Shown: positions 1 through 5,868 of the stretch, one piece after another | Position numbering within the stretch: the stretch's first letter is position 1 | Layout of the letters: every line of letters begins with the position of its first letter | NCBI GenBank assembly: GCA_003165115.1 | Contig: PLSJ01000404.1 | Span: 1-7,504, forward strand | From: Syntrophaceae bacterium | GTDB taxonomy: Bacteria; Desulfobacterota; Syntrophorhabdia; Syntrophorhabdales; WCHB1-27 | Direction: 5' to 3' | DNA: 7,504 nt | The notes under the pieces: model-generated | The model's input: the letters and a program-made list of their open reading frames with translations, nothing else | Told to the model about the DNA's origin: nothing | The model's database searches: none | Made by a program: the position numbers and the translations under genes

Positions 1-646
1 AGTGGCGAATATAGGCGGCGACGGCGCGGGCGGGTTGGTAGACGCCCGAGTGGCCGTCACAGAGCACGTCCGCCTTCAACGCCAGCAGCTCCTCCATGGA
101 GACGCGCCACGCAGCCGTGTCGCAGTCAAATTCTTCGAGGAGGGGGGCGGCGATGTCCTGGCCGAAGAGAATCCTCTTGCCGTCGCTGTCCGCGTAGATC
201 GAGATGGAGCCGGGGGTGTGCCCCGGTATGTGCAAAAAAGAAAGGTCTTGTCCTTCGAAGTGGATGTCGCCCCTCGGGCCTGTTAATCTCGCATCGATAG
301 GCAGAGGCGGAAAAACGATTTCAAAGCAGAACGCGGCGGTCAACCTGTCGTCTCCGCGCTCGACGATTTCCGCGTCCATTTCGTGCATGACGAGGCGGCT
401 GCCGAATTGCTCCCGCACCCGGGCTGCGGCGCCGATGTGGTCGACGTGGCAGTGGGTGAGGATCGCGGTCGAGATGCGCGAGGGCGAGATGCCTTTTTCT
501 TCGATATTTGCAACCATCCTGTCGAATGCCGCACCGAACCCGACGTCGATGAGCACCGCTTCCCCGTCCAGATCGATAAGGTAGACGTTGCAGTCCCTTT
601 GATCCGTAATGTCCGGGCCTGCCACGCGGTAGATGCCTTTTATCAT
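1..646 (-). CDS. Metallo-beta-lactamase-fold hydrolase (glyoxalase II-like), 3' end cut by window edge
   Basis: Reading the minus strand from ATG at 646-644 gives 215 residues with no stop before the window edge, so the C-terminus is missing. The protein has the full metal-ligand set of the metallo-beta-lactamase fold. HCHVDH lies at residues 65-70 (H65, H67, D69, H70), H143 is in PGHTPGS, D164 is in FGQD, and H199 is in DGHSG. This predicts a soluble di-metal hydrolase, probably of thioester or ester substrates as in glyoxalase II-like enzymes. The substrate cannot be told from sequence. The Cys between the two histidines is a mild variation on the usual HxHxDH. An AAGGA about 10 nt before the ATG can serve as ribosome binding site. 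The gene diverges from the metallopeptidase gene at 763. Almost all of the catalytic domain is present, so only a short tail may be missing. Confidence 0.88.
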   Translation of the reverse strand, partial: MIKGIYRVAGPDITDQRDCNVYLIDLDGEAVLIDVGFGAAFDRMVANIEEKGISPSRISTAILTHCHVDHIGAAARVREQFGSRLVMHEMDAEIVERGDDRLTAAFCFEIVFPPLPIDARLTGPRGDIHFEGQDLSFLHIPGHTPGSISIYADSDGKRILFGQDIAAPLLEEFDCDTAAWRVSMEELLALKADVLCDGHSGVYQPARAVAAYIRH

Positions 647-682
647 GTGCCCGTCATCCTTGAAACGAGTTTATGCGAACGC

Positions 683-712
683 TCTTAAGAATATATTATA
701 CTATTTTCATTT
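683..712. promoter_or_regulatory. AT-rich divergent promoter region between the hydrolase and metallopeptidase genes
   Basis: The 116-nt gap between two divergent genes contains one strongly AT-rich patch. On the minus strand a perfect TATAAT (complement of 695-700) lies about 49 nt before the hydrolase ATG. On the plus strand TATTAT (694-699) and TATACT (697-702) lie 60 or more nt before the metallopeptidase ATG. No good TTGACA-like box is at the right spacing for either strand, so the -10 assignment is tentative. An 8-bp palindrome, TCTTAAGA, is at 683-690. Confidence 0.35.
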
Positions 713-745
713 ATACCACCCGGACGCTTCTGCGCGAGAACGAAC

Positions 746-750
746 GGAGG
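746..750 (+). promoter_or_regulatory. Ribosome binding site that decides the metallopeptidase start
   Basis: GGAGG lies 12 nt before the ATG at 763, slightly far but the only good Shine-Dalgarno match here. An earlier in-frame ATG at 673 has no such match upstream and falls in the presumed promoter patch, so 763 is preferred. Confidence 0.5.
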
Positions 751-762
751 CCGCGAGAGCAC

Positions 763-1137
763 ATGAAAGTGCCTGAAAAGAGATTCGACGGGATTGTCAG
801 GAAAGCGGTGGGGCGCATCCCCAAGGAGATACGGAAGCATCTGGACAACCTTGTCATCTCCGTCCTGCCGAGGCCCTCTCTTGAGATGCGAAAGGAGATG
901 GGACTGGGGCCCAATGACGAGTTGTTGGGGCTCTTTCAGGGCGTCGCATTGACAGAGCGCTCCATTACCGCGCCGCCGCTCTATCCCGACACGATATTCC
1001 TGTTCCAGCGGCCTCTCGAAGAGATGTGTGAGACCGTCGAGGAACTGGAGGAGCAGATCGAGATAACGGTAGTCCACGAGGTGGCGCACTATATCGGCAT
1101 GGACGAGGAGAGGCTCGCCGAGCTGGGATACGAATAA
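763..1137 (+). CDS. Zincin-like metallopeptidase family protein (DUF1025/PF06262 type)
   Basis: A 124-residue protein with a classic zinc-peptidase motif near the C-terminus, HEVAHYIGMDEERL from residue 105. H105 and H109 are the predicted zinc ligands and E106 the general base. Acidic residues follow the conserved Gly and could supply the third ligand. Small single-domain proteins of this size with HExxHxxGxxxERL at the end belong to the possible-metallopeptidase family DUF1025 (Zincin_1). That family is widespread in bacteria and its substrate is unknown. There is no signal peptide or membrane segment, so it is probably cytoplasmic. The start at 763 was chosen for its GGAGG and because MKVPEKRF begins a conserved-looking soluble domain. 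Starting at 673 would add 30 residues unlike the rest of the protein. It is a separate unit from csp downstream, which has its own promoter. Confidence 0.85.
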   Translation: MKVPEKRFDGIVRKAVGRIPKEIRKHLDNLVISVLPRPSLEMRKEMGLGPNDELLGLFQGVALTERSITAPPLYPDTIFLFQRPLEEMCETVEELEEQIEITVVHEVAHYIGMDEERLAELGYE

Positions 1138-1158
1138 TCCGCGCATGGTCTGCCCGAT

Positions 1159-1220
1159 ATAAAAAACATTAAAGTGTTTTAACATTTTGCTTGACAGAGA
1201 GTTTGTGAATTCCTTATCAT
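1159..1220 (+). promoter_or_regulatory. Sigma-70-type promoter of the cold-shock gene, with possible UP element
   Basis: A perfect -35 TTGACA (1191-1196) is followed by an 18-nt spacer and TATCAT (1215-1220, five of six matches to TATAAT). Directly upstream, 1159-1188 is almost pure A/T with A and T runs, as expected of an RNA polymerase alpha-subunit UP element. The predicted transcript would begin near 1227 and give a leader of about 40 nt, much shorter than the long cold-sensing leader of E. coli cspA. I see no cold-box sequence. Confidence 0.65.
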
Positions 1221-1252
1221 TACATTCGGGAGTATTATGTTACTTTTTCGAG

Positions 1253-1259
1253 AAAGGAG
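1253..1259 (+). promoter_or_regulatory. Strong ribosome binding site of the cold-shock gene
   Basis: AAAGGAG lies 9 nt before the ATG at 1269. It is the best Shine-Dalgarno sequence in the window and suggests high expression. Confidence 0.75.
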
Positions 1260-1268
1260 TTTAGCAGC

Positions 1269-1472
1269 ATGCCACAGGGTAAGGTAAAATGGTTCAACGA
1301 TTCAAAGGGGTATGGGTTCATCGAGCAGGAAGAGGGGGGGGACGTATTCGTGCATTATTCTGCAATCCAGCAAAACGGATTTAAATCCCTGAAGACGGGA
1401 GAGGCCGTGGAGTTCGAGGTCGTGAGCGGACCGAAGGGCCCACAGGCGTCAAACGTCGTGAAGGTCGAATAA
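1269..1472 (+). CDS. Cold-shock protein, CspA family
   Basis: A 67-residue protein that is a single cold-shock domain, the standard family length. Both RNA-binding motifs are present: RNP1 as KGYGFIE (about residues 13-19) and RNP2 as VFVHY (about 26-30), followed by [10 protein letters not shown] near the end. Such proteins bind single-stranded RNA and DNA in the cytoplasm and act as RNA chaperones or antiterminators, either in the cold or constitutively. Tyr in place of Phe in RNP1 and in the VFVHF position keeps the aromatic stacking face. The gene has its own promoter and a strong ribosome binding site, and ends directly in a rho-independent terminator, so it is monocistronic. A run of eight G lies at 1334-1341. 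Which paralogue (cspA, cspC, cspD and so on) cannot be decided. Confidence 0.97.
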   Translation: MPQGKVKWFNDSKGYGFIEQEEGGDVFVHYSAIQQNGFKSLKTGEAVEFEVVSGPKGPQASNVVKVE

Positions 1473-1497
1473 AAGGGGCTTCATTTCCCCTTTTTTT
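1471..1497. terminator. Bidirectional rho-independent terminator shared by csp and mazG
   Basis: AAAAGGGG (1471-1478) pairs with CCCCTTTT (1487-1494) around an 8-nt loop. On the plus strand it is followed by a run of seven T (1491-1497), right after the csp stop codon. On the minus strand the same stem is followed by TTTTATT, so it can also end the mazG transcript. The hairpin overlaps the last codons and stop of mazG (stop at 1481-1483, in the loop). Confidence 0.85.
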
Positions 1498-2236
1498 CCT
1501 TCTCCTTTATCTCGTTCCAAAGGGCGTCCATGGCTTTCAGGTCGCCCTTTGTCAGGTCGAGGTTCCTTTCCACGTAATCGAACCTGCGGAGGAACTTGTC
1601 GATAGTGAGCCGTAGCGCGTGCTCGGGGTCGATCTCGTGCCTGCGCGAGATGTTGACCACGGTGAAGAGGAGGTCCCCGACTTCCTCTTCAATGTCTTCA
1701 TGGACGAGCGACGCCTCCGCCTCTTTCAGCTCTCCGATCTCTTCACGCAGCTTGTCATGGATGTCCTCCAGCTTCTCCCAGTCAAACCCCACCTTTGCCG
1801 CTCTTTTCGATATCACGTAGGCGCGCAGCAGGGCGGGAAGTATCTTCGGCACGTGAGAGACCGGGGAATAACCGGCCTTTTCCGTCTTCTTTATTTCTTC
1901 CCACCTTTTCTCCACCGGCGTTTCATCGCCGCCCGGAGAGAATACGTGGGGGTGCCTCCCATGCATCTTGTCGAACGTCGCACGGAGCACCTCCCTGATG
2001 TCAAACTGCTGCTTTTCTTTGCAGATCTGGCATATGAAGACGATATGGAAAAGGAGGTCCCCGAGTTCCTCCTTCATTGCGTCGTAGTCCTCGTGCTGGA
2101 TCGCCTCGATCAACTCGTACACTTCTTCCAGAAGGAGCGTCTTGAACGCCTGCTCGGTCTGTTTCTTATCCCACGGGCAGCCGTGTTCGCCCCGAAGGGT
2201 CTCCATCATTGCGACGAGTGAGGTGAACTCTTCCAT
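1481..2236 (-). CDS. mazG: Nucleoside triphosphate pyrophosphohydrolase MazG
   Basis: A 251-residue protein with two tandem MazG all-alpha domains, as in the E. coli-type enzyme of about 260 residues. The first domain has CPWDKKQT (20-27), then the metal-binding pairs EEVYE (37-41) and EELGD (56-60). The second has EEIGE (165-169) and EEVGD (184-188). Both domains therefore keep the acidic ExxE and ExxD residues that hold magnesium. MazG hydrolyses canonical and damaged (d)NTPs to NMP and pyrophosphate in the cytoplasm, and in E. coli also affects ppGpp levels. The ATG at 2236 has GGAG 5 nt upstream and gives the usual N-terminus before CPWD. The start lies inside the end of kdtA (31-nt overlap), so it is probably translated from the lipid A transcript and coupled to kdtA. 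The 3' end is built into the terminator. Confidence 0.96.
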   Translation of the reverse strand: MEEFTSLVAMMETLRGEHGCPWDKKQTEQAFKTLLLEEVYELIEAIQHEDYDAMKEELGDLLFHIVFICQICKEKQQFDIREVLRATFDKMHGRHPHVFSPGGDETPVEKRWEEIKKTEKAGYSPVSHVPKILPALLRAYVISKRAAKVGFDWEKLEDIHDKLREEIGELKEAEASLVHEDIEEEVGDLLFTVVNISRRHEIDPEHALRLTIDKFLRRFDYVERNLDLTKGDLKAMDALWNEIKEKEKKGK

Positions 2237-3459
2237 ATGGTCTCCAGTACGAGTGACGTCGCGTTTTCTATGACGTCTCTTTGCTTCTCCAGCACATGCC
2301 TGCCGGCGTCGACAAGCGCCTTTCTCACGTCCGCGTCGGTCAGCACGAGTCTTATCTTCGCAAGGAGCGCGGGTCCGTCTTCGACCATGTAGCCGGCATG
2401 TTCTTCCCTCACCTCGCCGGCAATCTCCCTGAAATTTTCCACGTGCGGGCCGAAAATCACCGGGGTCCCGACGAAGAGAGGCTCAAGAAGGTTTTGTCCT
2501 CCGTAGGGGGCCAGGCTTCCCCCGACGAAGGCGACGACGCTTCCGGCATAAAGAGCGACGAGATCGCCCACGGTGTCGACGAGGACGACCGCCTGTCCTG
2601 CTTCTACCCGGCCCTCTTTCAAACTCGAATAGCGGACGACCACGAAGGCGTCCGAAAGCTGTCTCTCGATGACGGCGACCAGGGTCAATTCCCTTGGCGC
2701 CAGGAAGATACCGAGTCGAGGAAATTCCTCTCTGAGCACCTTTATGACGGGGATAAGGATCGGAAGCTCTTTCTCCCGTATGCTGCCGAAGACGACATTC
2801 TCCTGTTTATGGCTGGGTGCCGGGAGGCCGCGTATCTCGCGGTAGTATTTGAGGTTTCCCGCGTTGACCACCTTGTCGGCAGGCATGCCCAACGAGACGA
2901 ACCTTTGGGCCTGCGCTTCCGACTGGGCAAGGACAAGCTCCACACAGGAGAACAGGCTGTGCAGGAAGAAAGACAGGCGTCGATAGCGGCCCAGGCTGCC
3001 GTCGGAAATGCGGCCGTTGATGATGAAGACCGGTATGTGCTTGCGCCCGGCGGTCCATATGAGATTTGGCCAGATCTCGGTCTCCACCAGCAGGAGGGCG
3101 GCAGGCGTTGATGCGCCGATAAAGCGGTTGAGAGAGTATGGAAGGTCGAAGGGCAGGGAGAAGACGTCTGCCGACCCTGCGAGCTTCTTCCGCAGCAGAT
3201 CCCTGGCATAGTAGGTGTTCGTCGTGACGACGAACGGATTCCCCACCATTGACCGCGCCCGATTGATGAACGTTTCCGCGATGATCGCCTCGCCTACCGA
3301 AGCGGCGTGTATCCATATGGCGCCCTCCAGCCTGTCGCCGGCCGGGGCCGGGAACAGGCGCTCGCGAAACGTTTTCCTGATCTTCTTCTGCGTGAGGGAG
3401 AAAAGAAGGAAAAAGGGGAGAACGGCGTGAATGAGCAGGTTGTATATCAGTCGCCACAT
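2206..3459 (-). CDS. waaA (kdtA): 3-deoxy-D-manno-octulosonic acid (Kdo) transferase
   Basis: A 417-residue GT-B-type glycosyltransferase that moves Kdo from CMP-Kdo onto the lipid A precursor at the inner face of the inner membrane. E. coli WaaA is 425 residues. A hydrophobic anchor covers about residues 4-22. HAASVGEA (51-58) holds the expected catalytic Glu, E57. VETEIWPNLI (125-134), NGRIS (148-152), GNLKYY (201-206), APRE (254-257) and FVGGSLAPYGGQNLLEP (311-327) are family signatures. GGQN replaces the more common GGHN, and VVTTNTYYARDLL (77-89) departs from the usual TTxTPTG. The start at 3459 gives the standard membrane-anchor N-terminus. The frame is open upstream to 3621, but that part is shadow of the neighbouring gene. 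Its ribosome binding site is weak, which fits coupling to the upstream gene (13-nt overlap). How many Kdo units it adds cannot be read from sequence. Confidence 0.95.
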   Translation of the reverse strand: MWRLIYNLLIHAVLPFFLLFSLTQKKIRKTFRERLFPAPAGDRLEGAIWIHAASVGEAIIAETFINRARSMVGNPFVVTTNTYYARDLLRKKLAGSADVFSLPFDLPYSLNRFIGASTPAALLLVETEIWPNLIWTAGRKHIPVFIINGRISDGSLGRYRRLSFFLHSLFSCVELVLAQSEAQAQRFVSLGMPADKVVNAGNLKYYREIRGLPAPSHKQENVVFGSIREKELPILIPVIKVLREEFPRLGIFLAPRELTLVAVIERQLSDAFVVVRYSSLKEGRVEAGQAVVLVDTVGDLVALYAGSVVAFVGGSLAPYGGQNLLEPLFVGTPVIFGPHVENFREIAGEVREEHAGYMVEDGPALLAKIRLVLTDADVRKALVDAGRHVLEKQRDVIENATSLVLETIWKSSPHSSQ

Positions 3460-4112
3460 GCCATGCGGTCCGCTGTTTCGGTAAGTGATATGAGCGCGTC
3501 TTCTATCTCGTGCCTCTTCGCCTCCAGGTCGTCGCCCTGCACGTCCCGGGACACGTAAATGGGGTCGCCCCACAGGAAAAAGACCCTGGAGAAAGGATAA
3601 GGGAGCAAAAAACGGTCCCATGAGTCAAAAAGTTTCCTTCTGCTGGCGCCGTAGGTAACGGGTACGATAGGTCTGCGGGAGAGCCTGGCGAGCTCGACTA
3701 TCCCCTGTTTCATCCGATATCGCGGTCCTTTCGGACCATCGGGCGTTATGGCTATGTCGGTCCCATCCTTCAGCTCCGCGAGCATTTCCCTTACCTGGGA
3801 GACCGACCCCTTTCTGTAGGACCCCCTGACCGTGCCGAGGCCGAAATACCGTATTACCCTGGCGATGAACTCACCGTCCCTGTGGCGCGAAATGAGTACC
3901 TTCGCCCCGCTCCCCCTATAAACAAAAGGCATGGCGAGCAATCTGCCATGCCAGAAACAGGCGATGATGTTGTCGCCCTGCCGCCATAATCGGTCGACCG
4001 ATTCCCTGTTCACCTGCGTTATCGTGAGGGTGGCGCGCAGGACGAGAAGGAAAAGGTAGACGACCGGCGGGAGCAGGTGGAGCAACAGGGCATACTTGAG
4101 GCGTTTAAACAT
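3447..4112 (-). CDS. DUF374 lysophospholipid acyltransferase-family protein
   Basis: A 221-residue protein with a hydrophobic N-terminal segment (about residues 7-27), probably a membrane anchor, followed by a compact LPLAT-like domain. Visible DUF374 (PF04028) signatures are FWHGRLL (53-59), SRHRDGE (75-81), RGSYRKG (96-102) and ITPDGPKGPR (122-131). The textbook HX4D motif of PlsC/LpxL enzymes is not obvious. The family is thought to move acyl chains, but its substrate is not established to my knowledge. Its place between msbA and kdtA suggests an acyl transfer onto Kdo-lipid A or its precursor. The ATG at 4112 has GAGG 7 nt upstream and overlaps the msbA stop by 8 nt. The 3' end overlaps kdtA by 13 nt. 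Confidence 0.88.
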   Translation of the reverse strand: MFKRLKYALLLHLLPPVVYLFLLVLRATLTITQVNRESVDRLWRQGDNIIACFWHGRLLAMPFVYRGSGAKVLISRHRDGEFIARVIRYFGLGTVRGSYRKGSVSQVREMLAELKDGTDIAITPDGPKGPRYRMKQGIVELARLSRRPIVPVTYGASRRKLFDSWDRFLLPYPFSRVFFLWGDPIYVSRDVQGDDLEAKRHEIEDALISLTETADRMACGD

Positions 4113-5868
4113 TCTTCAGCCTCTTGTTGATCCGTATTATCTTCTTCTCGGACTCGTCCCTGAACTGCAGCTCGTAGAGGTTCTTGTACTTGCCCTCCAC
4201 CCCGAGAAGCTCGTGATGCGTCCCCTCCTGCACGATACTGCCGCCGTCGAGGACTATTATCCTGTCGGCGTTCATTATCGTCGAAAGCCTATGAGCGATG
4301 ATAATGGTTGTCCGGCCTTCCATCAGGTTTTCAAGCGCCTTTTGCACCTCTACCTCGGATGCGCTGTCGAGGGCGCTCGTGGCTTCGTCCAGAATCAGGA
4401 TCGGCGCATCTTTGTAAAGCGCCCTTGCGATGGCGATCCTCTGTTTTTGTCCGCCCGAGAGCCTGACGCCCCTTTCCCCCGCGATCGTGTCGAGCTTCTT
4501 GGGCAGCTTCGCAATGAACTCATGGGCATAGGCGGAATGAATGGCAGCCTCGACTTTCTCCATGTCCACCGCTTTGCCATGGGTAATGTTGGCGAGGATG
4601 GTATCGTTGAAAAGGATTACATCCTGCGTGACGAGGGCTATGTTTCCCCTGAGCGATGCGATGGTCAGGTTCCTTATATCGACCCCGTCGAGCATGAGAG
4701 AACCATCGGTCACGTCGTAGAACCTGAGGATCAGGTTGACCAGCGTGGTTTTTCCCACCCCGCTTTCGCCGACCAATGCCACGGTCTCGTTCCTCGCTAT
4801 GCGGAGGTTTATATGCTTCAGGACCATCTTGTCTTCATACTTGAACGATACGTCGATGAAATCGATCATCCCTTCCACGGCGGCAATCTCGATGGCACCG
4901 GGCTTGTCGCCCACTTCCGGCACGCGGTCGACCACTTCGAACACCCTCTGCGCCGCCGCGAGCCCCTGCTGGATATTGTGGTTCTCCTTGTTGAGCCTCT
5001 TGATCGGCTCATAGAGCAAAAGGAGGGCGGTGGTGAAAGAGAAGAAATTGCCCGGCGTCGACTTTCCGGAAATGACCGCGCCTCCGCCGTACCAGATGAT
5101 GAAGGCTACCGCAATGCCGCCGAGCACCTCCATGACAGGCGAAGAAAGGGCCTTCACCTTATAGCGTCTCAACACGATGCGGAAAAGGTCCTCGTTCTCT
5201 TCGTTGAACTTCCTGCCTTCGTACGACTCCATGGTAAAGGCCTTCACTATCCTCTGCGCGGTGATCGTCTCATGGAGGAAACTCGTCAGCTTCGCCATCG
5301 CCTTCTGGTTCTGAACGCTGATCTTTCTGAGTCTTCTCCCGAAGGCGACGATAGGGTAGGTGGCGAAGGGGAGGACGATAAAAGCGATGATCGCGAGCTT
5401 CCAGTCGCGGTAGAACACCACGAAGACAAGGGTGATTATGGTGAATGCATCTTTCAGGATCGCGGTAAAAGAGTCGGAGACGGCGCCCTGGATCAGGCTG
5501 ATATCGTTGGTAATGCGGGATATAATGAGGCCCGTGGGCGTCTTGTCGAAAAAGACGAGCGGTTGGAGCTGGAGGCGGCCGAACACGAGGTTCCTGATAT
5601 CGGTGATGATCTTTTGTCCCACAAAGCCCATGAGGTATGCCTGGAGGTAATCGAAGACCCCCCTTGCCAGGTAGAGAATCATGACGCCGAAGGGGATGAG
5701 GACGAGCAGCCTGGCGTTCTTCTCAAAGAAGATTTTGTCCATCACGGGCTGGACAAGGTAGGCCGTAAGGCCGTTTGTCGCGGCGACAAGGGACATGAAG
5801 GCCATGGCGAAGGCGAGCTTCACCCAGTAAGGCCGGAGAAAATTAAGGAGTCTCAGGTACAGGGCCAT
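4105..5868 (-). CDS. msbA: Lipid A export ABC transporter, fused permease and ATPase (MsbA-type)
   Basis: A 587-residue half-transporter, close to E. coli MsbA at 582, expected to work as a homodimer flipping lipid A-core from the inner to the outer leaflet of the inner membrane. The N-terminal half (about 1-310) has hydrophobic stretches near residues 15-35, 55-78, 135-152, 157-177, 243-265 and 276-288, the six-helix exporter pattern. The C-terminal ATPase is complete: Walker A GESGVGKTT (367-375), Q-loop Q415, signature LSGGQ (470-474), Walker B ILILDEA (490-496) with catalytic E495, and H-loop H526. A basic tail ends the protein. Many bacterial exporters share this architecture, so the MsbA call rests on the lipid A neighbourhood as well as the sequence. 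The ATG at 5868 lies 26 nt inside the end of lpxB with a purine-rich AGAGAGAAG before it. Confidence 0.93.
   Translation of the reverse strand: MALYLRLLNFLRPYWVKLAFAMAFMSLVAATNGLTAYLVQPVMDKIFFEKNARLLVLIPFGVMILYLARGVFDYLQAYLMGFVGQKIITDIRNLVFGRLQLQPLVFFDKTPTGLIISRITNDISLIQGAVSDSFTAILKDAFTIITLVFVVFYRDWKLAIIAFIVLPFATYPIVAFGRRLRKISVQNQKAMAKLTSFLHETITAQRIVKAFTMESYEGRKFNEENEDLFRIVLRRYKVKALSSPVMEVLGGIAVAFIIWYGGGAVISGKSTPGNFFSFTTALLLLYEPIKRLNKENHNIQQGLAAAQRVFEVVDRVPEVGDKPGAIEIAAVEGMIDFIDVSFKYEDKMVLKHINLRIARNETVALVGESGVGKTTLVNLILRFYDVTDGSLMLDGVDIRNLTIASLRGNIALVTQDVILFNDTILANITHGKAVDMEKVEAAIHSAYAHEFIAKLPKKLDTIAGERGVRLSGGQKQRIAIARALYKDAPILILDEATSALDSASEVEVQKALENLMEGRTTIIIAHRLSTIMNADRIIVLDGGSIVQEGTHHELLGVEGKYKNLYELQFRDESEKKIIRINKRLKNV

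Noticed and set aside
229..243. Possible frameshift in the metallo-beta-lactamase-fold gene at an A-rich run
   Set aside because: Careful counting gives six A, then G, then three A. This keeps the minus-strand frame intact through LHIPGHTPGS, so the gene is not broken.
673..762. A 30-residue N-terminal extension of the metallopeptidase from ATG 673
   Set aside because: There is no Shine-Dalgarno before it, it overlaps the AT-rich promoter patch, and the family is normally about 120-130 residues, matching the start at 763.
1163..1180. AT-rich hairpin (AAAACA...TGTTTT) as a terminator of the metallopeptidase gene
   Set aside because: The 6-bp stem contains a single G-C pair and the T run is only four long, too weak to call. 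The block is better explained as the upstream element of the csp promoter.
685..1185. A 166-codon minus-strand open frame opposite the metallopeptidase gene
   Set aside because: The plus-strand gene carries the HExxH motif and a ribosome binding site. The antisense frame has no family features.
2281..3111. A 276-codon plus-strand open frame opposite kdtA
   Set aside because: Antisense shadow of a clear WaaA gene, with no motif and no plausible ribosome binding site.
3460..3621. A 54-residue N-terminal extension of KdtA
   Set aside because: The extension is Arg/Gly/Pro-rich out-of-frame sequence of the acyltransferase gene. The usual KdtA membrane-anchor N-terminus begins at the ATG at 3459.
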